Shown here: positions 34,946 to 44,897 of the stretch, piece by piece
Numbering within the stretch: position 1 is the stretch's first letter
Layout of the letters: each line of letters opens with the position of its first letter
Assembly: GCF_027580225.2 (NCBI RefSeq)
Contig: NW_027395283.1
Span: 7,196,501-7,260,500, forward strand
Direction: 5' to 3'
DNA length: 64,000 nt
Origin: Misgurnus anguillicaudatus
Taxonomy: Eukaryota > Chordata > Actinopteri > Cypriniformes > Cobitidae
The notes under the pieces: model-generated
Databases searched by the model: none
The model's input: the letters and a program-made list of their open reading frames with translations, nothing else
Told to the model about the DNA's origin: nothing
Translations under genes and position numbers: made by a program

Positions 34946-35362
34946 ATGTCCTTCAGCTCACCATAGGCTTTTGACTGGATTACGCCAAAACGAAGCCAGC
35001 CAATGCATAGCCAGCAAAGTTTGAAGGGCAGGGGTAGTAACCAATCATGAAACGATTACAAGGATTCAACTTACGTCAGTAAAGTGTACTTCTGCGCAAA
35101 TCTAAAGAAAGCGCATGCATGGAGAGAAATGCCCACGCCCCCTCCGTGCGTGTTTGTTTGTTTGGGTAGCATAGCAGCCGGCTAGGCTCTCCGGAGCCGC
35201 TGAGAAACCTCTCCAAAGGTTAGATATAACATCTCTATTGTGGATAGTCGACTGCAGATGACTTTTTTGTGTTGAGAGTGTTTTGGAGAAGTTGATAAAG
35301 AGCATGTTCACGGAGCAAAAATGCAAGACTGGATATGAACGAAACTGCGTTGTCGAGGAGAG

Positions 35363-35403
35363 ATGGATCAGACTATGAGCTCAGCTGCGCTTGCTTGGAT
35401 AAA
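35363..35403 (+). CDS. Possible first coding exon of an unknown 63-residue protein
   Basis: ATG after an upstream in-frame stop, 13 codons (MDQTMSSAALAWI) and a strong donor AAA|GTAAGT at 35404. Upstream 35100-35360 looks like an ordinary leader. Joined to 36271 it stays open. I do not recognise the protein. The join is inference from splice consensus and phase only. Confidence 0.3.
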
Positions 35404-35705
35404 GTAAGTTTGGATTCTTTTGTTCATTATTTATTTTACGTTACATTTCTTGTTTCTTGTTAGCTGTTTTGATTATAAAGTAACTTTGGAGATGACTAAG
35501 ATACGAGTTTTACATGGTTTCTTTTCTATGACATGTTATATAAATGCATCATATTTTTAGCTATATGAATTCAATGCACAGAGTATACAAACTAAAAACT
35601 AGAAAATAAGATATTTGGGGGAAAATATGAGTATTACCAGCTGAGAAATATAGGTTATTTGGCAAACATACGACATTTGTAATTATAAATAAATATATTC
35701 ATGTA

Positions 35706-35767
<62 letters not shown>

Positions 35768-36030
35768 CTGTTAATTATCACGTTGTGGGGACCAATTGTC
35801 CCCACAAAGAAAGGAATACCAGTGTTTTTGTGACCTTGTGGGGACATTTTGAGGAAACAAGCTTATAAATCAAACAGAATGATGTTTCTTGAAAATGTGA
35901 AGTAGCAGAAGGGTTTTCTGTGATGGTTGGGGTTAGGGAATGGGGTAGGTAAGGGGAATAGAATATACAGTTTGTACGGTATAAAAGGCATTACGTCTAT
36001 AGAATGTCCCCACAAAACATGGAAACCAGA

Positions 36031-36101
<71 letters not shown>

Positions 36102-36111
36102 CGTGCGTGCG

Positions 36112-36144
<33 letters not shown>
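35706..36144. repeat. (TG)n-flanked fish repeat
   Basis: Pure TG runs at about 35706-35764 and 36033-36144 bracket a core with inverted GTGGGGACCAATTGTCCCCA and GTCCCCACAAAACATGGAA motifs. This is a common fish microsatellite-linked repeat. Here it lies in the intron of the predicted small gene. Confidence 0.8.
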
Positions 36145-36270
36145 TTGTGTGAATATGTATGTATTATGTTCATGTATGTTACATCATAGTTTCTCATACA
36201 AATAGTTGTATGTCTCTAACTTTTGACTCAAACTAAAATCCTCTCTTGCTTTGTGTGTGTGTTGTAACAG

Positions 36271-36421
36271 TGCTTCAGCTAACACAGAGGAGGACTGGAA
36301 TCTGGAGTGCATTCATGAGCACCACATTCAAAATAACAAGTATTTTGTAAAAATGTGCAAATGTTTTTTTCTGAAATTGTTTTTTCTATGTGCTTTGGTG
36401 GGCAGAGAAGTTCTGAATTGA
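36271..36421 (+). CDS. Possible second coding exon of the unknown small protein
   Basis: Starts after TTGTAACAG and completes the split codon from 35403. It runs 49 more codons (ASANTEEDWNLECIHEHHIQ, then a Lys/Phe/Leu-rich hydrophobic end) to a TGA at 36419. AATAAA follows at 36545-36550. The acceptor is weak because the preceding tract is TG-rich. The hydrophobic tail may just be read-through of an intron or UTR. Confidence 0.3.
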
Positions 36422-36580
36422 TATACATTATGTAATATGTAGTCCTGACTCAGTTTCTTTTGATAATCATGTCATTTTGTTATCATGTGTATATTTGGAG
36501 TTTCCAAGGGCACTTTTTCTGAAAGGACGCCTGGACTTTTTTGAAATAAAAGCTCAGAGAAACAACATTTTTTCGAGTAT

Positions 36581-39245
36581 TGTCACACGTCGGGGCTGGC
36601 TGCTGCTATAATAAAGCCACGCCCCTTTTAACTTCCACCTCGAGGAGGTCCCCAAAGCCAACCCAATGACCAGACAACACAAGTGCACGTAAGTATAAAA
36701 GCATAAACTTTATTTAAATTAATTAAAATGGATATGGGAAATGGGGAGGGGAAAGGGATTTAAAACTAACTCTTCGTTCTGCCCTCCAGGTGGGCCGTGA
36801 TCGGAAGAGTGAGGGGGGGCAGATGGGGTCAAGTGTCCGGAGTCCAAGACACTACTACGGGGGATGTGGGACTCAGGCTCCTCTGCCTGGTTTTAGGTTC
36901 CCATGGCGCCCTCCTCTTCCTCCTGGAGGCAAAATCACAACAAGGTAAGTGTTGGGCTTATAAACTTTCTTCGTCACGTACCCTTTTCCGACTAACACCG
37001 TGTCTCTTCAGTACGTGGTGCTGGGAGTTGGTTGTCGTAAGTGTTCCTTTGACTCACGTGTATATCTCTTCTCTCCCTCTTTGCAGACTGCCGCTAGAAC
37101 ACAGAAGCTTGGTTAATTTTACTGCAACGGACTCCCTCTCACCTTTTCTGCCGGGGACGACGTATGGTTAGTGCAGTATAGGTAAGATTTTCCTCTTTCT
37201 CTTTCTCCACAGGCTGCGGGTTGGGACAAAAGGATCGGTTATTCAGACTGCTGGGTTTCTCTCACCTCTCCACTTGGGACGACGTACAGTAAGTACGGTG
37301 CCGGTAGGTTTCTCTCGTTCTCTTTCTCTCTACAGGCTGCGGGTTGGGACACAAGGATCAGTTATTCAGACTGCTGGATTTCTCTCACCTCTCCACTTGG
37401 GACGACGTACAGTAAGTACGGTGCAGGTAGGTTTCTCTCGTTCTCTTTCTCTCTACAGGCTGCGGGTTGGGACACAAGGATCGGTTATTCAGACTGCTGG
37501 GTTTCTCTCACCTCTCCACTTGGGACGACGTACAGTAAGTACGGTAGAGGTAGGTTTCTCTCGTTCTCTTTCTCTCTACAGGCTGCGGGTTGGGACACAA
37601 GGATCGGTTATTCAGACTGCTGGGTTTCTCTCACCTCTCCACCTGGGACGACGTACAGTAAGTACAGTGCAGGTAGGTTTTCTCGTTCTCTTTCTCTCTA
37701 CAGGCTGCGGGCTGGGACACAAAGATCGGTTATTCAGACTGCTGATTTCTCTCACCTTTCCACTTGGGATGACGTACAGTAAGTACGGTGCAGGTAGGTT
37801 TTTCTGTATTCCCTTCCCCTGTTCTACTTCACACAGTAACACTCTTGTCAGATGGCAGTCAATTTATATAGACACTGTTTTGGATGAAATGTGGTGGACT
37901 TACAGTGACCGGGCTCTCTCAATTTGCCAGATTTTACGAGACCGTTTAGTGATGAAGCGTCGGGGGCAAAACCTCCCAACGGCTGCTGCGGCTGCAGAGG
38001 GGAAAATGCTACGCTGTCTCACCGAGCCGAGCGCTGCCCTCTCCTCTTCACTTCCTAGACTGTAGAGCACTGGACAAGGGGCGCCCCTTTGAAGAGGCCT
38101 CGGGACAGACGGGATCTACTCCACCTCACTCTGCAACAGTAGGCGTTATGTAGATGTATGTACAAGCAGCATTAATCTTTAGTTGTACTCACACAGCCTC
38201 TATCGGTCCAACTCTTCACCACCACTCTGCGGGACACCCAAATACAAAGTATGACTGCTGACGAACACCACAGTAATACTGCACATCCAGGGCTCACTCA
38301 CAGCATATGCCAGGTAATAACAACTGAAACCGGCAGCCTTTTCGTTCTCCCACGGCGAGGTTAGCGAAGGCGGGGGTTTTCTGACAATAAACAAAAACAG
38401 CAGTACACAGCACCACGTCAAAGTGAAATTTCCACAACAACACAGACTCACTCACCGCACTCAAAGTGAACATTTAGAGCGCCCCTTCTACCTCCACTTC
38501 GCCGGAGTCCGTTAGACGGTGTTTAGCACGGCCTAGTCAGCATTCACGTCGCTGTGATAGCCCCAGTTTGTCCTCCTCCGGCTCACCCACCACACTGTTC
38601 AGGGGTAGGGCCGTCCTACTTTTCCCGGAGTCGTTTGCTACAAAACCGGTTAGTATACAGTGTGTCCCCAAACTCAATGTTTCATACTCACAATCACTGT
38701 AAGATCTTCTCTAACGTTCTCCTCTTTGATCCACACAGGCGATTATTTCCAGCCACACAGAACGAGGCGTTTCTTCCCCCAACAGGGTTGCACAGCAATT
38801 TCACTTATGTCACAATATCCTCAGTATAGCAAACACTCAAGCTAAACTCCGCTTCTCCTTCTGTTTCGTTTCAACTTCCAGTAGTCTCCAATCGTCTTCC
38901 AGCCACTATGGTTTTCTTCGTCCCACACAGCCACGCCAGCTTCAGCCTGAGAGGAAAACAGTCCAACAACAAGCGCACCAAAACAGCACCAAAACGAGCC
39001 CAACAACTGAACCCAAACTGTGGTTTTAGATGATCCTTTATACTCCCCTGCTCATCGTTTTCTCCAATCATCAGCCGCTAGTGTTAACTAGGCACACCTG
39101 TGTTTAATTCACTGATTTTCCGTGTCGCGGTGTTTACCGGAAGTTCCGGTGTTCGTCTTTTCCTGTCCAGGCGGAAACACTTCCGGGCGGAACCAAACTC
39201 TCCAAATTTCGGTTCCGCCCCTGGAAAGATCGTCACCGTGTGACA
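36581..39245. mobile_element. 2.67-kb element with TGTCACACG ends and internal minisatellite
   Basis: Perfect 9-bp inverted ends (TGTCACACG / CGTGTGACA), with GTAT duplicated at 36577-36580 and 39246-39249. It interrupts the TTAA element just after its poly(A)-like signal. It contains a 123-bp minisatellite (37213-~37800) and no recognisable protein. The superfamily is not assigned. Confidence 0.65.
37213..37800 (+). repeat. 123-bp minisatellite, five units
   Basis: Unit starts (GCTGCGGG) fall at 37213, 37336, 37459, 37582 and 37704, a period of 123, 123, 123 and 122. Each unit contains TTTCTCTCTACAG before GCTGCGGG and ACAGTAAGTACGG 70-80 nt later, which look like acceptor and donor sites. 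The putative introns would be only about 47 nt. The 41-codon period keeps a fortuitous frame open. Confidence 0.9.
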
Positions 39246-39586
39246 GTATCATTTTCAAATTTGAATCACAGCATGGTCAGACATTCAGTTCACCTATATG
39301 GTGTCCCCAGGTGTCTTACATGACCATTTCATACCTTTTTTTGCTAAGTGAATGTTATTTAAAGAAAACCGAAGTCATTTAATGTATATTTTACCTTGTT
39401 TTACTCTGTTTCTTTACTACTCTGAGTTGTTATGACTATTAGGCAACAATATGTCAAGTGTCTAGTTTCAAACAAGACCAGAATTGTGAATATAGACCAT
39501 AGGGTTTAAGAGCTGCAGATGTTTTAGTTTGTAGTTGACGTTTTTGAGAAAATGCTCAAAAATAGAAGTGCTGGCTAACAGGTTAA

Positions 39587-39949
39587 AGAATAACTAAATC
39601 CTAAACCAACTTTTTTTAGTTAATGATCTGTAAGAATGATGCTTTATTAGTGCCGTTCATTGATTTTTGTACGTTTTTTGACATAAAACGTAAAATCGTC
39701 TGAGTGCTGCCCTCTTCAGGTTGAACAGTGGCTACTGCAGTTGAATTTTCCTATTGGATGTTGGGTCCAAAAAAGAACTTGTGACGTAAGCAGGTTCAAG
39801 CTCACCACGCCCTTGTTACGATCTCACCACACACTTGGTACAAGCTTAGTTCGTCCCCTCTATCTCCATTGGGATCTGCCCACTTTTCTTGCATTTTTCA
39901 AATATTGCAGTGGGTGGAGTCACGCTCTGACCAGGGGTTTAGTTACGCT
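39587..39949. mobile_element. TTAA MITE
   Basis: TTAA at 39583-39586 and 39950-39953. The ends AGAATAACTAAATCC and GGGTTTAGTTACGCT are inverted with mismatches. It shares its left TTAA with the right end of the 34184-39582 element, so it probably landed on that junction. Confidence 0.75.
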
Positions 39950-39953
39950 TTAA

Positions 39954-40231
39954 ATAATTGTGATGTTACACTCAAAAGTTTTAATCAGAGACTTGGTTCA
40001 ATAATTCCCTATATCTAAAATAAACCTTTACTTTTTGTCAACGTAGGGTGAATTATATTTTATTTTACCAAAATAAAGTTTTAGAAATCTTTACTCATTT
40101 ACAAGGGCACCCCGTTGAGAGACGCGCTGGAGCTGAGGGCTGGTGAGAACGGATGGGGGAGAGGGAGAGAGGAGCACTCGTGAAACCTGACAGTCCAGAA
40201 CCTGGACAGTCTAGAACAATAAACTTTTTTG
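39954..40231. repeat. Right palindrome arm, outer block
   Basis: Inverted match of 11104-11260 and 8400-8536 in the left arm, running continuously through the site where the left arm has the hAT at 8537. Confidence 0.85.
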
Positions 40232-40518
40232 CAGAGGTGTAAAGTACTTAAGTAAATGTACTTCGTTACTGTACTTAAGTATTTTTTGGGCTACTTTGTA
40301 CTTGTACTGAGTATCAAAAATATAAGCAACTTTTACTCTCTACTCAATAACATTTTTGATTGGGTATTTGTACTCTTTACTCCACTACATTTGAAATGAC
40401 GTTACTCGCTACATTGTTTATTCGTCAAATAAAAACGAGACGAAAGTGTCAGAGGGTGATGATGGATAGAATCTGTGGTCGCGAGGTACTACGCACACAC
40501 ACAACTGAGGGACCTTAT

Positions 40519-40939
40519 GGCTGCGTCCGAAACCGCATACTGTATAGTAGGTACTGAATTAGATTAAGTACCTACTTACTTGCCGTTAAAACCGTAGGTA
40601 CTGTATAGTATGAATCCTGGTAGTATGAATGAGATTCGGACGTACTACATCCGCCATGTTGTTACATCACGTGACATACGTCGTCATCACGTCGTGTCAT
40701 TTCAGCGCGAAAACAGCCGCGTGCCTCTTCTTCTTCGTTGGATAACTCCTCGTCCGGGGCATCATGGGATAGTGAAGCGTCCATCGTATGCACACTGCAA
40801 AATCTAACCGGAAGTAGTAGGTCATCCGGGTACTTTTCGCATACTGTTTTTCTAATACTATGTATTCGGACATACTACTCGCCTCGCCTACTGCTTTTCG
40901 CGTACTATATAGTATGTAGTAGGCGGTTTCGGACGCAGC
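40519..40939. mobile_element. Inner MITE with GCTGCGTCCGAAACCGC ends
   Basis: The left end GCTGCGTCCGAAACCGCATA is inverted at the right (GCGGTTTCGGACGCAGC). About 420 bp. Part of it, together with adjacent hAT sequence, is deleted in copy B. Confidence 0.75.
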
Positions 40940-41694
40940 ATATGTGTCGCCACGCAGGGCAATCGTATGAAATCAAAGTACTGCGAGAGCGAATCAAATG
41001 CATATGGAGAAGTCTGGTCTCGCGGTACTTTGATGTCAAACGCTGAATGGCTTGCATTGAGCCACCATAGCGGGACATCTGCGTGCTGCGTATGTCATAA
41101 ACTGTAGAGAAAAGTTAGCGTCTTATCTGAGAGAAGAGATAAAGCGCAAACATATGGATGCATATCACATTTGCTTCTGTCAAGGGACCCTTTGTTAAAC
41201 ATGTGATGCTGCAATCATAACAAAAGTGATGCGCGATTGCAGGAGGGCCATCCCGCACCTCAAAGGCAAGCACAAATGTTTTATATACTCTGATGCTACT
41301 TTATCAGCTAACCTGAGCTGGTTGATATAACTTACTATATAAGCCAAAATAAACCAGCGATGTCCTGTACTGATTGCCTGAGTAACCTAAGTACATTATA
41401 AGATTGATAATAAGTGTACAATTTCACTGTCCTCGCATTTAATCAAGTATGCTGTAATGTATTTACTGTAAAGAGGGATGCATGACTGAAGAAATGTAGT
41501 GCACTTAATGTGAGATAGTGGTGTTACGTCTACTACATGTGTTTTCAATTAATCTTTCAAATGAACAACTTCACGTTTTTAATATGCAAATTTCTGTTAC
41601 TGTATATTAACTGTAACAACCTACTGGACTCTAATACTGGAATTTTTGATATATTTAGATAACTTTTTTAGGATTGGCCCATGTAAGAATATTT

Positions 41695-42014
41695 GGTAAC
41701 ACTTTACAATAAGGTTGATTAGTTAACATTAATGTATTAACTAACTTGAACAAACCACGAGCAATACATTTGTTACTGTATTTATTCATCTTTGTTAATG
41801 TTACTTAATAAAAAATTAAGCTTTAATTGTTTGTTCATGTTAGTTCAGAGTCCATTAACTAATGTTAACAAGATTTTAATAAAGTATTAGTAATTGTTGA
41901 AATTAACATTAACAAAGATTAATAAATGCTGTATAAGTGCAGTTCATTATTAGTTCATGTTAACTAATGTAGCTACCTAATGTTTACTAATCAACCTTAT
42001 TGTAAAGTGTTACC
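41695..42014. mobile_element. Inner palindromic MITE with GGTAACACTTTACAATAAGG ends
   Basis: 320 bp, strongly palindromic, flanked by ATATTT on both sides. The same insertion is present in copy B (about 48221-48546), so it entered the hAT before that family amplified. Confidence 0.85.
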
Positions 42015-42538
42015 ATATTTATATAACAACAGTTAGGCTATATATTTGTCAGCATGGCACTAGACTAAAATTATATGGGTTTAAATTAAATTTAATGTAG
42101 ACTAAAATCTCATGGCATTTAGTTGAATAAAATTAGACTAAAACCAAATGAATTCAGATGACAAAAATAACTAAAACTAAATTAAATTTTAGTCAAAAGA
42201 CTATGACTATGTTTAATCTGTGTTTGTTCTGCCAGGTCAAAATTTTGAGGTGTTTGATTTCTTTTCTATATTAGGAAGTAAAACCTCATAAATAAACTTT
42301 CTTGGTTTTCACTGACCTACAATGTCTCTTTGTGTTGAGGACTAGTGCATCTTTGAGCCAACATTCAGTATGAGTAAAAATACTTAAGTACTTTTAAATG
42401 GGGTTACTTTAATACTTTTACTCAAGTTGTATTTAAATTGGTGACTTGTAACTTGTAGTGGAGTAATTTTTACAGTAAGGAATCTGTACTTTTACTCAAG
42501 TATGGCTTTCAGCTACTCTTTACACCTCTGCTTTTTTG

Positions 42539-42767
42539 ACAGCAATAAACATGACAACATTCGTGTGACAAAAACACACACACAGGAAAAAACACGTTGA
42601 TTGACAGGTCGTAAAACAAGCGCAGCTCCGGACAACCGCTAGAAGGCCATAATATAGGACTCTCAATACTAGACAGCATGTACACCGTTTGATTGATAGA
42701 CCCTCCCACCTGTCAAAGAGGGTCATATATCAATCAAATTTTGACATATACAGTGTTACTACAACTT
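42539..42767. repeat. Right palindrome arm, terminal block
   Basis: Inverted match of 8182-8401 (for example GTACATGCTGTCTAGT and GCAGCTCCGGACA on the other strand). Its outer end lies 228 bp from the first NLR exon. Confidence 0.85.
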
Positions 42768-42994
42768 CGTTATTTGGTTTGTTTTTCTTAGTTTAATTTG
42801 AATCAAGAAAGATATTTACAGCTTTTTGATTTAATTACAATTAATTGATTGTATAAACATGCAGAATGTTATTTATATTAATGACAATTTTAGGCCTATA
42901 TCACAGAAAGTCATATAAAAAAACTGTGTAATGTGTAATTCACATGTGTTTGGGTAAAAAATAAACAAGTCATCTTTAATACAGACTTGAATAC
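42768..42994 (-). other. Intron sequence next to the NLR first exon
   Basis: Low-complexity AT-rich DNA between the palindrome end and the predicted donor. Nothing else is seen. Confidence 0.4.
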
Positions 42995-43044
42995 CTGACT
43001 CCTGGAGAATCATCTTCATCTCTGAATGTTCGTGAATCAGCCAT
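42995..43044 (-). CDS. NLR-C/NLRC3-like gene, predicted first coding exon
   Basis: On the minus strand ATG (43044-43042) opens MADSRTFRDEDDSPGVR and reaches a donor CAG|GTATTC in phase 2. The end of this peptide, SPGVR before RY, matches the exon ends at 7066 (SPGLR before RY), and the intronic bases after the donor are also alike, so this exon and the amplified ones share ancestry. Phase 2 fits the acceptor of 8023-8139. The join gives an open N-terminal region for an NLR receptor. The 34.6-kb palindrome would lie in the intron. Evidence is motif and phase only. Confidence 0.55.
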
Positions 43045-43130
43045 GAATCATTCAGTCACATCAGTCTGATCTCCACTGAATGAATCTGATCACCTTCACA
43101 GACTCTGAATGAATCTGATTCACCTCCACA

Positions 43131-43611
43131 TGGGGTGACCAGATCTATATGCACAAAGGCAATAGGACCTTTTTGTCCCCTTTTTGTTTTATAGAGTAGA
43201 TTAAGAGAGGGACAGTTGCCGAGAGGACAGTTGAAAGTGCAGGCAGTGACAGTAAGTCGTGTGAAGGGCGAGACACTGTGTTAAAAAATACTTCTATAAG
43301 TATTATATGCATATATTTATATTAATAAAAATATGATTGGTTCAGTAACTTCAGTTTGAAATTCATTATCTTTTATTATTAAATAAAATAAAGAAAACTA
43401 TTATTGGATGATCTTACTATTATAGTATGAAGTATAAAATACTTCTATACCAATTTATTTATATGCATATGTACTTATATTAATATGATTTGTTCAGTTT
43501 GAAATTCATTATCTTCTATTATTAAATAAAATAAATTAATTAAACTATTATTGGATGACCCCCGTAACATCCCCCCCGTCCCGAATTTCAGCCAATCTCA
43601 TGGTCACCCTA
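43131..43611. mobile_element. MITE with GGGTGACCA ends
   Basis: TGGGGTGACCA at the left and TGGTCACCCTA at the right are inverted with one mismatch. The flanking octamers CCTCCACA and CCTCCAAT agree at six of eight positions, an aged hAT-type duplication. No coding frame. Confidence 0.6.
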
Positions 43612-43619
43612 CCTCCAAT

Positions 43620-44890
43620 GAATCTGATCATGAGTTTAATGAGTTTGTAAACCAGTACAAAGTTTAAACCTTTGAGTCTCTGCACTGCTTCTGATAAAAT
43701 CCATTCAGTCACTGAGCTTTAAATAATATGCATTAAAAAAACAGCAAATTCACCACCACTGTTAAATGTAGACTCCTGGTGTATATACCACCCATATACC
43801 TGTAAACACCAGTAGTGTAGAATTAACACTGGTGAATGAGTATAAACGCATAGTTGGAATTACATATATTAAATAAAAAAACTCTTATTTTAATATTAAC
43901 TATAAAATGATTTTTATTAGAAACTTTGAGTCAAGTAACAATAATGCGATGCAAAACACTTACCTCCGTAAAAATGTTTCTCCTTAAAGTTAACAAGTAC
44001 ACATAAATGACTTTCACGGATATATTTAGACACATTAAAACTGGCGTGTAAAATGGCGACATGTAAAAACACATCTGTTTATGACTGACAGCAGTGAAAG
44101 AGAGGTGTGTTCAACAAAAATACATTCTGTGCTGCTGCTCAGACCGATTGGTGTATGACATCACATTACCGCGAGAGAGAATCAAAAGCATACAGAGTTA
44201 TCTGCTCTCGCGATACGTGATGTCAAACATTGTTTGGTCTGTGCTATATGAACTAGAACATCCCTACAGTGAGAGAAGATTGAGTAGGCTAATCCAGTTT
44301 TACTTTCACTTTATTAAAAATGTGTTTAAATACATCAACAACCTTTATAAACAACTAAAAAAAATCAAAGTTTAATCAGAGATATGCTCACTGTGATTAT
44401 TGGTTAAGAGAAAGTCTAAAAATATTAATAGTTAATAGTTAATAACGAGAATCCACGTTAATCAAACTATTCGATAAAGATTCAAGTCTTATTCAAGTAC
44501 ACATTTATTTCTCAGTGACTTTAAACAGTTAATACACTTAACATACTGTTTGTTCTGGTTTAAATTATCTTGTTTTGTGTCTGTATATAATGAGTAATGG
44601 GGTAAAGGTTTTTGAATATCTGGACATCTTTTGCATTACAGAGTAACAGGTGCAGCCACATTCTTGCAGTCAGATCTCCTCTGATCAGCAAACGTCTGTG
44701 TAGATATGAGTGCAGTACTGTGCTGATCTCAGTGCAGTCGACAGTTGGCATCATTTGCTCATCATCAGGAGATTGGAAAAACAAAGCTTTTTGAAGCTTC
44801 GAATCATTTGCTTCTAAAAACTATTTGCTGTTTCGAAGCGCTGGAAAATAAATATGGCGCCACCTGCTGGTGAAAACGTTGTAAAAGCAA
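43620..44890. other. No gene recognised
   Basis: Contains a short inverted motif (GCGAGAGAGAATCAAAAGCA versus CTCTCGCGATACGTG, 44170-44215) that is related to 40985-41030 inside hAT copy A. A minus frame at 44560-44784 (SPDDEQMMPTVDC onward) is not recognised. Probably decayed transposon DNA. Confidence 0.4.
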
Positions 44891-44897
44891 CAAGTTG

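Larger units (their letters stand above)
34184..39582. mobile_element. TTAA-inserted element in right arm (piggyBac-like class), itself interrupted
   Basis: The target TTAA (34180-34183) and the TTAA at 39583-39586 bracket this block. The left arm at about 11246 shows the uninterrupted site. The right end read inward (CCTGTTAGCCAGCACTTCT) shares CACTTCT with the left end. No transposase is seen. Excluding the later 36581-39245 insertion it is about 2.7 kb. It holds a MITE (34751-34945), a TG-microsatellite repeat and a possible two-exon small gene. Confidence 0.65.
40232..42530. mobile_element. Non-autonomous hAT, copy A, 8-bp TSD
   Basis: Ends CAGAGGTGTAAAG and CTTTACACCTCTG. CTTTTTTG is duplicated at 40224-40231 and 42531-42538. 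The left arm at about 8402-8409 has a single copy of the site, on the opposite strand. No transposase. It carries two inner MITEs. The same family recurs inverted at 47707-49672. Confidence 0.93.
8182..42767. repeat. Giant imperfect palindrome (foldback-like), axis near 31715
   Basis: The left end (AGTTGTAGTAAC at 8182) is repeated inverted at the right end (GTTACTACAACT to about 42767). Matching blocks run inward: left 8182-8536, 11104-11473, 26488-27261, 27889-~28185; right 42767-42539, 40231-39954, 34183-~32606. The core array then inverts at ~31700-31732. Without insertions the arms are about 5.3 kb (left) and 3.0 kb (right). They differ by array length, a left-only block (~28186-29040) and a ~300-bp right-only block (~33630-33930). 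The arms contain internal sub-repeats of themselves. No coding frame belongs to the palindrome. It could be a foldback transposon or an inverted duplication, and I found no clear target-site duplication. Confidence 0.85.

Noticed and set aside
35927..36205. Cys/Val-rich and His/Thr-rich frames
   Set aside because: Translation of the (TG)n microsatellite.
37274..38065. 263-codon open frame on the + strand
   Set aside because: It is open only because the minisatellite period (123 bp) is a multiple of three. The peptide is a 41-residue tandem repeat with no recognisable domain.
8182..42767. Assigning the palindrome to a named superfamily by a target-site duplication
   Set aside because: Octamers and shorter words on the two sides do not match (left flank ends TCATAAGT, right flank begins TCGTTATT), so no class was claimed.
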